A stretch of DNA of 64,000 bases, from the NCBI GenBank assembly GCA_020740775.1, contig JAHEWK010000004.1:310001-374000 (forward strand), written 5' to 3'. The notes beneath the pieces were generated by a model. That model was not told the DNA's origin and made no database searches. It saw nothing but the letters and a program-made list of their open reading frames with translations. This DNA comes from Ilyonectria destructans (Eukaryota; Ascomycota; Sordariomycetes; Hypocreales; Nectriaceae). The position numbers and the translations under genes were made by a program. Positions 40,712-51,135 of this stretch are shown here, piece by piece; the first letter of the stretch is position 1; each line of letters opens with the position of its first letter.

Positions 40712-40777
40712 CTGGGATATTGGTTAGCAACTGACGTCCTTGGGCTCAGATTTGATTTGAGCTCTCAAGTACCATAC
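40712..40777 (-). other. Probable 5'UTR intron of the NRPS gene
   Basis: Read on the minus strand, GTATGG at 40777 is followed by GCTAAC and then CCCAG ending at 40712, a textbook small fungal intron of 66 bp. No ATG on the upstream exon opens a usable frame, so the splice would lie in the untranslated leader. The ATG at 40661 remains the first start. Confidence 0.5.
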
Positions 40778-40931
40778 CTAACAATGTGTCTGAAAACCGC
40801 TTGTCGCAGTATCTTACTGCCAAAACAGCGTCGTTGGCCGAATGCGTGGGTTCTGAATTCTGGCCGTATGTATTCTGGAATTTCAGATGTGCTGGCTAAG
40901 GAAAAGCTGTCTCGAATGAGCTGGCTGTACC

Positions 40932-40939
40932 ATTTATAA
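40932..40939 (-). promoter_or_regulatory. Candidate TATA box of the NRPS gene
   Basis: The minus strand reads TTTATAAATGG here, about 270 bp upstream of the NRPS start codon and about 155 bp upstream of the proposed leader intron. The sequence is read directly; its use is inferred. Confidence 0.4.
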
Positions 40940-41126
40940 ACTATGTGTCCCCTTTAGTCAAATCCATTCCAGCCCGCTTCGACAACTGTTTGTCTACGGG
41001 TCAGCCTCCCAGTATGAATGTCTCTAAAGTCCTACTCACCCTCCACATGTGTCAATCTAGTTTGACGCAGCGTCCCGCTCCCTTTGACGGCAGGATAGTT
41101 CTCATTACATAATTTAGACTACGTAA

Positions 41127-41140
41127 CGGCTACCGGCCCG
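41127..41140. promoter_or_regulatory. CGG-N8-CCG palindrome upstream of the NRPS
   Basis: CGG at 41127-41129 and CCG at 41138-41140 are separated by 8 bp, the inverted CGG triplet layout bound by dimeric Zn2Cys6 regulators. It lies about 470 bp upstream of the NRPS start codon. The flanking bases do not extend the palindrome, unlike the two sites near 50.9 and 54.5 kb. Confidence 0.35.
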
Positions 41141-43093
41141 TCCTCAGTGGAGGTGGCCGATGCTTTGCATATCATGCCGCCCTTTAACACCAGGGAACCT
41201 CACGGAATTTCAAAATAATTGGTCTAACCTCGCTAGTATCCAAGCTCATTACGTCTGCTGGACGGCCCGATTCTCTGTGCAGCGATGTGCCGAAGTGTGC
41301 CATGTCTCACCCTCCCTGATCAGATCTGCACCGAGCCGTGCCGTCAAGATGGCGAATCCGGTTTCCGTCGACATTACTTCCGCATCTGGCTTGCGCTTTG
41401 TAATAGAGGTCGGGTGTCACTTCCCGAGTTCCTTCTCGTGCATAGCAACTTGGACAAGTCATGAATCGTGTCTCACGCCATGGCCGTCCACATGATGCTA
41501 GTTTGAGACATGACGTGACTCGTGCATTCAGGGCTTGAGTTGAAGATCCTCAACTCAATTTGACCATTTGCTGTGCTCGAATCGCTTATGCTCTCCTTAG
41601 GTATTAATAATTTAGTAATTACAGTAGAGTTGATGTTTTGCCACATTGTATGGGGGCACAGTTGATGTATCTAAATGCAGAGATGAAGTTGATTTATCCT
41701 CAAGTTATCAAAGCCATCCTCAGTAAACACATATTACGTAAAACACGCACAATGAGGTCGCATGAAGAACAAGGGAGTACAAATTGCGTTTCTTACTGCG
41801 TAAATTGATATTTTGAGTGGAACAAATAGAGGGCGAGAGTTGGGTTTGTACCATTATACCTCAAGGGTTACAATCTCCCCCTCCCTCATGAACCATAAAG
41901 CCCTTTGTTATTCGGCAAAATATAATCGCAGCGCCCAAGATATGTGGTTTCGGATATGTGTCCGAGGACGTAGATCCCCTACCTTACAGGTCAGACATAC
42001 TAATGTGAGACCTACGGCACGGCATCGCAACGGAATTCCCGTTGCATGCGAAACCGGGTTGAATTCGGTCGATCCAATTTCCACCTCCAACTTCCCGTGC
42101 GATTCCCTTCGTTCCTCTCCCACGAACAGACGGGATGATGTGTCGGAAATGTCCCACACCGCCCATCAGTCTACAACACCGAGGCACATTGCTGCGGAGG
42201 CATAGGTGCCAGGGTTCCATGGGCAGAGGAAGAAAAGTGAGTGACAACCCTGGTCCTACCTCGGAGTTGGGGTACAATGTGTTCCATGCCAGTGGTTCTG
42301 TGCCTCGAGGCCAGTGATGCAACAATATGAACGTAAGGCTATCATTTTAATGTAGAATATACCCCGCCAACGCTAAAGTCTTCGCGGTTCTAGGTAACGA
42401 GAAAGTCAAAAGGTATTACGTACAAACATTCTCGGCAGCAATATCTAACATTCTAGAGGGTAACAATGGTTGCCGGCCTGTGTGGTGTGATGCTCTTTTC
42501 CTCGATTTGGATGTTTGGGAATCGATGTAAGACACGGCTTAATACCACGGGACGCCAAATCCTGGTTTATCTTTACCCCCTGAGACAGACAAAAAGCCCT
42601 AGTCAGTCGGATAACAATTCCCCGACCGCCACTTTCTAGGCTAGGTCACTGTGCTTGTTAATTCTTCAATGCAAGGGGCCGGCCGGGGTAGCGCCATGTG
42701 CCAAAGAGCAAATCCGAATGCTTATGTACAGACAAGCTTCTTCGACCCACTTGGAGGGTTCTTACCAATAGCATCATGGACGGCAACGGCGGTTCCACAG
42801 TGCTACACACATATAGAATCTCCTGCGAGGTCCTTTTGCTTCGGCCTTTCAGCTGCATCCGAATTCTTGGCAATATCAACGTTGTAGGAAGACGGTTTTC
42901 GCAAGCTGAAAGTGGATATTTGTCTCAACTTTGGATAACAGTACCTCCAATAAGGGCAGCATTTCACGCCAAGCCCCTGTTGTCGATGCAAACAACGTGT
43001 CCCTTGACAATGGAATACGAGATAGATCATCTGAAAGTTTCATATAACATAATCTGCCGAACACTAGTTGTCTCATCCCGTTAAGAATCTAAC

Positions 43094-44575
43094 TTAGTCT
43101 TGATGCATGTCGCCCACATTCATCCACGAAAGTTTGTCCCCTATTGCCCGTTTAACCGCGGCATAAATCTGTCCTTTGAAGTGCAAAGACAAAGACGACC
43201 CCTCCAACGATTGCGAAATTGTCTCCAACGGACCCAGAAATGGATCAAAATCAGAGACATCAGTCTCATCGGATCCCGGTAACCCGCTTATACTCTCAAT
43301 TTCGAGAAGCTCGAGAGCTGGGATGCCACCCGCGGCATACTTTTTAATGAGACGTTGAATACCACATGCAAACCCCATTCCATAATATCCTTGGTTGATA
43401 CTAAGACGTTTGACACCCAATGGGATCATTGTAGATAAGCAGAAATTATCTGGGCGCTCAATTGTTTCGTCGCCCTCCAAATGGCACGTCTCAAAACAGT
43501 CAATGGATAGCTCGAGTGTTTCCAGCGAGGAAAATTGGCTCAGTTCTAATTTGTCAATGGACTCAAAATAGGGGACATCCGAGAAGTCCAGTTGGAGGTG
43601 TCGTAGATGTGCGCGTCGTGGCCGGAGAGCGGCTATGAATGCATTTGGCGGTACATCGTGCTCCACGAAAGAAGGAGCACTAGAAGACCGCCCTGCGATA
43701 AATTTAAAGCACTTCAGCGCCAGAGCGGTTTGAAGGATATGTCGAAGAAGCCCAAAATCGGACGTTTCCGATTCGCCGTCAAAGGTACAATACGAGAGCT
43801 CGATTGTCGTCAGACTCTGTAAAGCCGGTTGAATATTCTTGAGGTCGAATGTATGTCGTGAAGGATTCCCTATTATTTGAATCAACTTCAAGTGTCGTAG
43901 GTTGGGTGTGGCGCTTAGCAGGGTTGGGATGGTCGGACTTGAGAGGTTGGTAACGCAGCCGCATGGTCGATCAAACTCAAGATAACGAACACTTTCAAAC
44001 CCAGGACTATGGCCCGGTTTCTTCAGTCGTTTAGAGAGGAATTGTAAATCTGTATGCGGCCAATACTCCCAGGTAGAGTCATCCCAGTCCCATATCTCTA
44101 CCCTTAGTGCTTCAATCTCAGGTGCCAGGGCCATGAGCAATTCGGTCTCAAATGTCTTCTTGATGAGGCCTTCCAGGCTGTTCTCTTCAAGGTCGGGGCC
44201 ATTGCCAGCACCCACAAGTAGCTTGCGTGCTATTCGCTTGAAGAACTTCAACTCTTCTGGCTTTGGATTCTCGAAATTCAATTCTACCTCTTTGACGTGA
44301 GCTCCTAGCTGAGGTTGTTTATCCAGGAGGTGAACAAGATCTGCCATGCCCATGTATTCATGTGGCTGGTGAACCAAGAAGGACTGAGCTAGTGGGCGTA
44401 GACTTTTGGACGTAAGGGCCAGAGAGTTAAAGTCGCGGTGGTAAGACGACCGGAAAAAGTCAACTGGAGAATTTCTGCAGCAGTGCGAGCATAAGAATTC
44501 GAAGATCAGCTGCTGGATCTCTAATGGGATGGTTTCGAGTGATGCTAGGGCTTTGACGTCATGTTGAGTCGACAT
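43094..44575 (-). CDS. F-box-like / leucine-rich protein
   Basis: About 493 residues from the ATG at 44575. The frame is open 43 codons further upstream, but that stretch reads as leader, and MSTQHDVKALASLETIP is a natural N terminus. Residues 14-30 (LETIPLEIQQLIFEFLC) fit the start of an F-box, the motif that docks substrate receptors onto SCF ubiquitin ligases. It is followed by a region rich in regularly spaced leucines (LRHLKLIQI, LTTIELSYC, LRHLQLDF, LETLELS), like the repeat part of fungal F-box/LRR proteins. No intron is needed. It is convergent with nothing and sits between the NRPS upstream region and a lectin gene; a link to the peptide pathway is not indicated. The substrate is unknown. 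Confidence 0.7.
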   Translation of the reverse strand: MSTQHDVKALASLETIPLEIQQLIFEFLCSHCCRNSPVDFFRSSYHRDFNSLALTSKSLRPLAQSFLVHQPHEYMGMADLVHLLDKQPQLGAHVKEVELNFENPKPEELKFFKRIARKLLVGAGNGPDLEENSLEGLIKKTFETELLMALAPEIEALRVEIWDWDDSTWEYWPHTDLQFLSKRLKKPGHSPGFESVRYLEFDRPCGCVTNLSSPTIPTLLSATPNLRHLKLIQIIGNPSRHTFDLKNIQPALQSLTTIELSYCTFDGESETSDFGLLRHILQTALALKCFKFIAGRSSSAPSFVEHDVPPNAFIAALRPRRAHLRHLQLDFSDVPYFESIDKLELSQFSSLETLELSIDCFETCHLEGDETIERPDNFCLSTMIPLGVKRLSINQGYYGMGFACGIQRLIKKYAAGGIPALELLEIESISGLPGSDETDVSDFDPFLGPLETISQSLEGSSLSLHFKGQIYAAVKRAIGDKLSWMNVGDMHQD

Positions 44576-44704
44576 CTTAGAAAATAGGTCTTGAAAATGG
44601 TGAATATTCGTAGTTTGTACAATATTTTGTCCATATCGGAAGGAGGATTGCGCCGGTTTAAGAGTACATCCACGTCGGTCGGTAAATGAGTCACACACCG
44701 CCAA

Positions 44705-45779
44705 TTAATCAGGTCAGTGCTTCGCAATTTTTTCAAGTATTGCGCCTCCTAGGGTATGAACAATGGGGATGCAGCTACCGTATAGCCAATACTGTATTAA
44801 ACAATTGCTATAATACCCCTGGATATTTAGTTTTATGAACGTTTAGTTAATATCGTCAGATAAACCCCATAAATGAAACATAGGATACCTAGCACATGAA
44901 CGATGTGGACTTGCGTTTAGGCCGTAAGCGCAGCCTATTGAAGAAGGGTCGTGTTGAAACCCCGTTGGATAAACGGTCGAGATGGTTTCTCCGGTCCCTG
45001 CATTGTTTAAATGGCTCATTATGGCATTGATGTTGATTAAGAGTTACATTGTGGCTTCCGTTTTCAGGCCCATGAATTGATGGAGGCGTAGTTCGAGACG
45101 TAGCGTAACCTGGTCGATACTACTCAGATGACCAGACTCTACTGCAGTTAATACCTTCAGTCCTGCAGTATAGAATGATTCTTTCGATGGATATTGGCCA
45201 AGAGGGAGGGCTCGTATCCATACAAGGCGGTAACGCTTTTCTGTGGCCCGGTGCCCAATGTATTTGCCCGCTTACCATCAGCTCCACATTGCTGCATGCA
45301 CCTCGCCCGAAGCCCCTCACTTCGTCTTCGTAAACATACAACGTGTTCCACTCGTTTCATGAAGAGGGCGGTTATGGTCTCCACCAATATACGATTGCTC
45401 CTGCATTGCTCCTGCTCGCACCGAGGACAGAGGTGGGACGGGAAAGCCCACTGGCGACACCGTCATGCCAAGCCATGGCCAAGCGCCAAGGCGAGGCAAT
45501 TGTCAGCGAGCAGCCCCGCGGTCTCAAGGAGACTGGATAGGAGATGCATAGTAGGGGTTGTGGCGGCTCGAGTAACGGCCAAGACGGCTCGGTCGGGCTT
45601 GGCTGCGGCCCAGGTGCAGCTCAGCATGAGGGGTGATGTACAGACGTGAGGCCTCTCTTGCAAGTTGCGGCCTGTGCTTGCGGGAATATAAAGCCTTCTC
45701 TTTTTCCGACTTCCGACTCTGTTTCTCTGCAAACAAGTCATATTTCTCTTCTACCACTACTCCACCACACACCGCCGCC
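44705..45779. other. Intergenic region
   Basis: About 1.1 kb without a supportable gene. The part before 45060 is AT-rich. The part after 45120 is GC-richer, with overlapping short frames on both strands that carry no motif. The last 120 bp are the pyrimidine-rich leader of the lectin gene. Confidence 0.5.
45687..45692 (+). promoter_or_regulatory. TATA box of the CVNH gene
   Basis: TATAAA lies 93 bp upstream of the start codon, followed by a C/T-rich leader that ends GCCGCC directly before the ATG, a strong initiation context. Confidence 0.5.
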
Positions 45780-46239
45780 ATGCCGAACTTCCACCTGAGC
45801 GCGGAGGACATCTCCCTCGAGGATGGCCACATCCTCCACGCCAAGGTGGCCAACGAGGATGGCGAGTTTCTTGATTCGCAACTGGATCTCGACTACTACA
45901 TCGGCAATGACGATGGACACTTCCAATGGGGTGGTGAAAGTAAGCACCTTTCTGCTAATCTGCCCTTGTGATGCTTAAGTGGCCATCCTAACCCTTTGAC
46001 CCGCCTCTAGACTACTCACACTCTGCTGAAGACATCTCGTTTGAGCTCGAGGGTGACGACAATGTCCCAGTTCTACGGGCGAGCCTCGGCAACATGGAAG
46101 GCGAGAAGGATTCTCGCGATCTTAATCTCGCCGAGTGCATCGGCAACGACAACGGCGTGCTGGTTTTTGGTGCGTCCTTTCCTGCCTCGTCTTTCTGTTC
46201 TGTCTTGCTAATACTATGTGTGTAGTTCCCCAGCAGTGA
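45780..46239 (+). CDS. Cyanovirin-N homology (CVNH) lectin
   Basis: Three exons (45780-45939, 46011-46169, 46226-46239) give 110 residues. The introns are 71 bp (GTAAGC...CTCTAG) and 56 bp (GTGCGT, branch GCTAAT, TGTAG). The protein is a single CVNH domain, a small carbohydrate-binding fold made of two tandem pseudo-repeats. The first is FHLSAEDISLEDG...IGNDDGHFQWGGEN; the second is SHSAEDISFELEG...IGNDNGVLVF. The repeated SAEDI and IGND(D/N)G blocks are the family signature. There is no signal peptide, so it is probably cytosolic, like many fungal CVNH proteins, whose biological roles are mostly unsettled. The single Cys rules out the disulfides of cyanobacterial cyanovirin-N. Its neighbours do not suggest a pathway. 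The gene model is strong because both splice joins restore the domain. Confidence 0.9.
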
Positions 46240-47088
46240 AAGGAACTTTTATGAGATGAAAGGGTAGCTAGTTGGACGTTCTGGCCGGTAGTTTATATAG
46301 CTGCCACGTGTACGGAGGTATCACAGTCTGTGATGAGACCAGGCGGTCAGCAACAGTGGGACTGTTCGGACCCAGTCTAGCCACTACTTTCAACCAATAA
46401 ACAAGCAACAGTATACCTTCCTAGAATTCACGTGATCTAAAATTCCTCCAATCTTTTGCCGACGTTTTAATCCACTCTCGTATAAACCCCTACACAAGGG
46501 GCTTACCCTAGACCTGATAATAAAATCAGCCGCCCATTATTATTGTCATCCTGAATAGAAAGTTCAGACTTGAGCATGAATTTCTATTGCTACTATGACT
46601 AAAGCCTTTATGTAACCCTTGATTCTAGAGTATACTAATATCATGGGGGATGGTCGAGTTAAGATATAGTGTTACTGGGTTCTCATACCCATGAGCAAGA
46701 TAATTTCATGACTTTGAAACGTCAGTCCTCAATTAAGTTGTGACATAACCTAGACCTTTTATAGCACCATAGATACGTAGCGGCACACTCCATCGTTGAG
46801 CTTAGTGTTCAATTGAGCGTGGATCGAATATGATGACTCTCTTGATCAAGGTACTACTAAGATGCCTCCAACCCCTCTTTTTCTCTAGTGGGGTTTTGGG
46901 GTCATTCTCACGCCCTGACTGAGGCGAGACAGAATATCAGTATATCAGAGGATTGCACAAATCCGATCTCAATCCAACCTCTAATTCCAAAAACAGTTAG
47001 AAACCTGGGCTCAATTATAAAGAGGAGCTGCCCCAAATCCTCACAACCGAAGCCATTCATCCCTCTCATCTCAATAGTAACAGTCAGC
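46240..47088. other. Intergenic region
   Basis: About 850 bp, AT-rich in the middle (46400-46850), between the lectin gene and the Zn2Cys6 gene. It must hold the lectin 3' end and the regulator promoter. I see no CGG inverted pair with 8 bp spacing here and no gene. Confidence 0.5.
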
Positions 47089-49590
47089 ATGTCACAAGTG
47101 CAGGCAAATATCGTGCCAAACCAGCCCAGTCTGGCTGAATCAAAAAAACGAACTCGGTCGGTCGAGCAAAGCAACTCTGCTTCAACAACCCTCAGTAGCA
47201 TCGCATGCAAAAGGTGTCGTCAGCGAAAGGTCAAGGTAAAGCATCAACCGATTAAACCCAGCGACTCGTTACTGACACTGCAGCACGCAAAGTGTGATGG
47301 AGAGTATCCGTATTGTTCCGGATGCGTAAAAGCAGACGTCGTTTGCATCATCGCAGATGGGTCCGCTTCACGGGACTACACGCGAGAGTAAGTGTGGAAT
47401 CGTACCTGCACTTTAACATGCTTCACCTCTAAAGAGTCGACCAGAGAAGTGCACCATCTTGAAGAAAAACTCCAGACCCTTGAAAAGCTGTTGTTATCTA
47501 CCAGGGTGTCCGACAGCGATGTCCGCAACATACCCAGCTCAGTAGGAAATAGACACACCAGGACCGTAGCTGTCCAGTCGGGTGCAAATAAAAGCAATAG
47601 GTAAAGAAAGTGGTCCCAAGACTGATGCATTAAAATTTAACTATGGTAAATAGGTTTCTTCACCCGACGCTCGAACACCTGAGAATGCGATCCCAAATAT
47701 CATTCAACAAGCTCCTGAATCCCCAATTGCCACCTTCGTCTATCTTTTACCACTCTCCACACCGGATTCCCTCGAATGATGCTGCATTAACTGCAATTGG
47801 CGAGTAGTAAGTCCAAGGGTTATGGATAAATGACCGGCAGTCTAATGCTCATTCAAAATAGCTTTTTTGAGTTCCACGTGGCTCATCCATTCTTGGATCG
47901 AAACCAAATTTTATCCACCCTCTCATCCCAACCAGGGCCATCCTCTACTCTAGCCAGGCCGGAAAAACAGCGTCTGTTCAAACTCAATATGGTATTGGCC
48001 ATTGGCAGTATCAGATCCTTTCGTGACGGCTTGAGCGACCTTCACCCATTTGGGTTTTTCACGGCCGCTCTAGAAGCCTGCCCTCCGTCGGAGTCTTCAT
48101 TTGATTCAATCGAGGACATAGAGATGTTGTTGCTTATTGCGTGGTTTGGAGTTTATTACAATATTGGTGTGTGAATCGAACTGCAGTCAAATATGCTTGC
48201 TGACCTAACAGGTTGTTCTATTTGGGAGCTGGGACGGCTTTGTGTCCGAATAGCCATCGAGCTAGAACTTCATCGGATTCGTCCGGCCACTCGACGAATC
48301 TCCTCGGCAGACACTCAACGGCGGCGTATTGTTTTCTGGGAATCTTACATACGCGATCGATTCTCATCATCCATACTTGGCCGCCCGTTCGCGATCGATG
48401 ATGCGTCTATACACATAGAACTTCCGATGCTACGTCTGGATACGTCGGCATCTGTTGGCTCCAGTCTAGCAGTTTTCAATACGCTGGCCATGTTAGGACA
48501 GTTGAGGTCCAGGATCCACTGTTCCATTCACCACAAGAACAATGCCATGGACACCCCAACTGCAGCTACTAATCCCATCTCAGAGCGAAATACCAACATC
48601 GCCAAAGTGTTTCTTCAGGTCCGAACCTTTACGACTGAATTACAAGCGTGGCGTCTAAGCGCCCCGTTCTTCGACCAGCCGTCATGTTTGTTCGAGACCC
48701 AAGGCTACTTTGACCTGTCATATCAAGAAACTCGCCTTTGGCTGATCCGAGCTGCACTAGACAGCTTGGTACCATCCTCGACCCCCCCTAGTGGTCTTTT
48801 ACGAGCTTGTCTACAGTCAGCTTACAACGTCGTTACCACTTTTGAAGGGTTGCGAAAGAAAGGTCTCGTGACTTTTACTCGGTCATACGCGCATGGTATT
48901 TTCATTGCTGGCTTGGTGATCGGAATTATCACCAAGACCCAGCTTTATCAACATCAAGAGAGAAATGAGCATGCATCTATGGTTGACGTTGACGAGTGGT
49001 TTGCAGATCTCGAGGACGACTCCTACAAACCCACGTTAGACGACGCGTTGGAATCTCTTCGTGTTTCGGGCGAGCTTTTACACTGGTTTGCGGAGCAGAT
49101 GCCGGATGTTGATATTTATTCTCAGTCATTCGAAGCACTAAGGCATGAGATTCGAAAAACCAACACCGATACAAATGGGGGGCAGCCGAGGTCACCGAAA
49201 GAAAGGCCGCCAGGTCTCACGTCACAGGATGTACAAAGAACACACGAGGGTGGCGGAGGACACAGGGATTTACCCAGCTCGCACCAAACCCACCACCATT
49301 CGATGAACATTGCTGGTGTTCAAGACATTGTCCAGGCGGGGCGTTCGGGTCCTGAAAGTTGGCCTTTATATGATCCAGGGATGAACATGAACGAGCTGTT
49401 TTCAGAAACATTTCATGAAGAGGGCCTACAGGTTGCTGGAAATGACGCACATACTCTTCAGACCATGTCATGGCCATTTTCGTCAGTAGTTGGGATAGAG
49501 GGCATTGACTGTGGGATCTCGGAGTACATTTGGGACATGATACCGCCATGGCAAGATTCTCCTTCTGCATCGATGGATAGCCACCACTAA
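47089..49590 (+). CDS. Zn2Cys6 transcription factor (six exons)
   Basis: Exons 47089-47235, 47293-47387, 47445-47600, 47654-47806, 47862-48166 and 48212-49590 give about 744 residues; the introns are 45-57 bp and every join keeps the frame. The first splice is decided by the zinc cluster: using the AAAG acceptor at 47292 restores CX2CX6CX6CX2CX6C (ACKRCRQRKVK then CDGEYPYCSGC). A short coiled-coil-like linker follows (HHLEEKLQTLEKLL). Next comes a fungal-specific transcription factor domain with the usual RIVFWESYIRDRFSS and LGRPFAIDD blocks around residue 325. The C-terminal 150 residues are low complexity, with a His-rich run, as in activation regions. It is a nuclear DNA-binding regulator. 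It is the regulator nearest to the NRPS start but lies 6.4 kb away with two genes between, so a cluster-specific role is only possible. Confidence 0.88.
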
Positions 49591-49635
49591 AGCCTTTGCT
49601 GAATTTCAATTAAATCATATTTGATCCATCAACCG

Positions 49636-50631
49636 CTAAGACTGGCCATGTAAGAATTTATACACTCCATCGGTCGCAGCATTAATCGTCGCGATTTGTG
49701 TTTCATCTGTTGCCGCTGAAATGTGCGGTGTTCCCACAAACCTGCGACATGCCCACAACCGCTGATACTTGTCCTTTGTCGGTGGCTCTTGGACGTGACA
49801 ATCGAATCCCGCTCCCCAAATGAGCTCCTCCTCCAAGGCTCTGACCAGATCATCCTCATCCACAATCCCTCCTCTTGCAGTGTTGAGCAGGATGGCCGAC
49901 GACTTCATCTTCTTGAGTTGTGGGTACGAGATGAGCCCTGTGGTGGAGGCAGTCAAGGGTACGTGTAGAGTCACGATGTCGGAAGCCTCTAGTAGCTCAT
50001 CAATATTATCCACTCGCTTGTGTGGGATTGACTGCCACGCTTCGGGATCCTTGGGAAAATACGGATCATACGCCATGATGGGTGTGTGAAGTCCACCTGA
50101 AAATAGCCGAGCGACGGCCTGTCCAATGTTTCCCATGCCTATAATGCCGAGTGTCTTGCCGGACAACAAGATGCCGTTGATGGTCTCCTTGCGGATCACC
50201 TCGCCATCGACGGTTTGCCTTAGTACAAGTTGTGGCACCTCCCGAGCAACGCTGAAAGCTAAGGCCAAGGTCATCTCAGCGACTGCGCTGGCATTTACAC
50301 CCGGGGTATTGCAGATCCGAACACCTCGTTTCTTGCAAGCCTCAATGTCGACCTTATCCAGGCCAACACCCTGCTTGCCGATGACTCGAAGCTGTGGAGC
50401 GGCATCAAGGTCTTTGGCTGTGATGTAATAGTCCTTGATCAAGATAGCCGTGGCTTCTGTTCGCCATTTCTCGGCCTTTGGATCCTCGAAGAGAACACAA
50501 TCAAACAGCGACTGGGCATATTTGACGGCTTCGGGGTGGAAGTCACTGAGGATGTACAGCGTAGGTTTGCTAGGCTTGGAGCCTTGGATATTGTTGTCTG
50601 GGCTGTCCGAGTTTGATAGGTAGGGCGCCAT
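49636..50631 (-). CDS. D-isomer-specific 2-hydroxyacid dehydrogenase
   Basis: An intronless protein of 331 residues, the usual length of NAD(P)-dependent D-2-hydroxyacid dehydrogenases (phosphoglycerate dehydrogenase / glyoxylate-hydroxypyruvate reductase superfamily). It shows GIIGMGNIGQ, the Rossmann nucleotide-binding loop, near residue 165. It also has the catalytic Arg in NTARGGIVDE (about 255) and the catalytic His in GTPHISAAT (about 305). It should interconvert a 2-keto acid and the D-2-hydroxy acid; the exact substrate cannot be read. It is divergent from the aldolase across a 504 bp promoter holding a TCGG-N8-CCGA palindrome, and the aldolase releases a 2-keto acid such as pyruvate, so the two fit one catabolic route. 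It is not of the PanE type used to make hydroxy acids for depsipeptide synthetases, and I do not link it to the NRPS. Confidence 0.88.
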   Translation of the reverse strand: MAPYLSNSDSPDNNIQGSKPSKPTLYILSDFHPEAVKYAQSLFDCVLFEDPKAEKWRTEATAILIKDYYITAKDLDAAPQLRVIGKQGVGLDKVDIEACKKRGVRICNTPGVNASAVAEMTLALAFSVAREVPQLVLRQTVDGEVIRKETINGILLSGKTLGIIGMGNIGQAVARLFSGGLHTPIMAYDPYFPKDPEAWQSIPHKRVDNIDELLEASDIVTLHVPLTASTTGLISYPQLKKMKSSAILLNTARGGIVDEDDLVRALEEELIWGAGFDCHVQEPPTKDKYQRLWACRRFVGTPHISAATDETQIATINAATDGVYKFLHGQS

Positions 50632-51135
50632 GGTGGATTCAAATGACGATCAAAGTTGACTTGAAGTGAACGGCAATCGACTAATCGAGGCGAAGTGAAG
50701 CTGGGGAGCTGTTTGGACGAAGAACACCACAGGAGTATTTGCCTTTATCTTATGGAGCAAGTTCCGGGTCCGCACTGGCGAGATAGCGTAGCAGGCTACC
50801 GGATAAGTAGCTCGTCCCCCATTGTTCACATGCATCTTCACGCTCGCTTACAGTTCTGGGTCTAATCGGCTATTGGAATTTCCCCTCATTTCTTAGCCGT
50901 CGGATTCGGGCCCGACGCGAAACTCCACGGCGATCTACAAGGATCCACTTCGGACGAGTTGCGAAAGATGGCACGCTAGACTATTTTCACTCGAAGCTCT
51001 TTCAGCGTCCAGGCACTGCCATTGTGGACCAGAGTGGCCGCAACGATTCAGAATGTGAACATTTAAGAGACACAGTATCTCCGATTATTCTACGGTGACA
51101 CATCTTTCTCCGATTGCACCATATCACCTATCACC
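50632..51135. other. Divergent promoter region
   Basis: 504 bp separate the start codons of the dehydrogenase (minus) and the aldolase (plus). The palindrome at 50898-50917 lies in the middle, placed to serve both genes. I see no gene here. Confidence 0.6.
50898..50917. promoter_or_regulatory. CGTCGG-N8-CCGACG palindrome
   Basis: A perfect 6+6 bp inverted repeat with an 8 bp spacer sits in the divergent promoter between the dehydrogenase and the aldolase. The core TCGG-N8-CCGA (50900-50915) is the same as the site in the transporter/regulator promoter. The layout fits a dimeric Zn2Cys6 activator. Confidence 0.5.

Larger units (their letters stand above)
40778..43093. other. NRPS upstream intergenic region
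   Basis: About 2.3 kb between the NRPS leader intron and the 3' end of the F-box-like gene. Apart from the TATA box and CGG palindrome listed separately, I find no gene. It has AT-rich stretches (41580-41820, 42330-42480) and GC-richer stretches, and short open frames on both strands without recognisable motifs. Confidence 0.5.

Noticed and set aside
40662..40730. NRPS start at 40730
   Set aside because: The codon there is TTG and the stretch includes the proposed intron acceptor at 40712. The first ATG in frame is at 40661.
47236..47283. Acceptor CAG at 47281-47283 for intron 1 of the six-exon regulator
   Set aside because: It would insert HAK into the zinc cluster and give CX2CX9C. The next acceptor at 47292 gives the canonical CX2CX6C.
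49636..50631. Dehydrogenase as supplier of a hydroxy acid to the NRPS
   Set aside because: All nine A domains keep the amino-group Asp, the enzyme is not of the PanE-like type used for depsipeptides, and its divergent partner is an aldolase.
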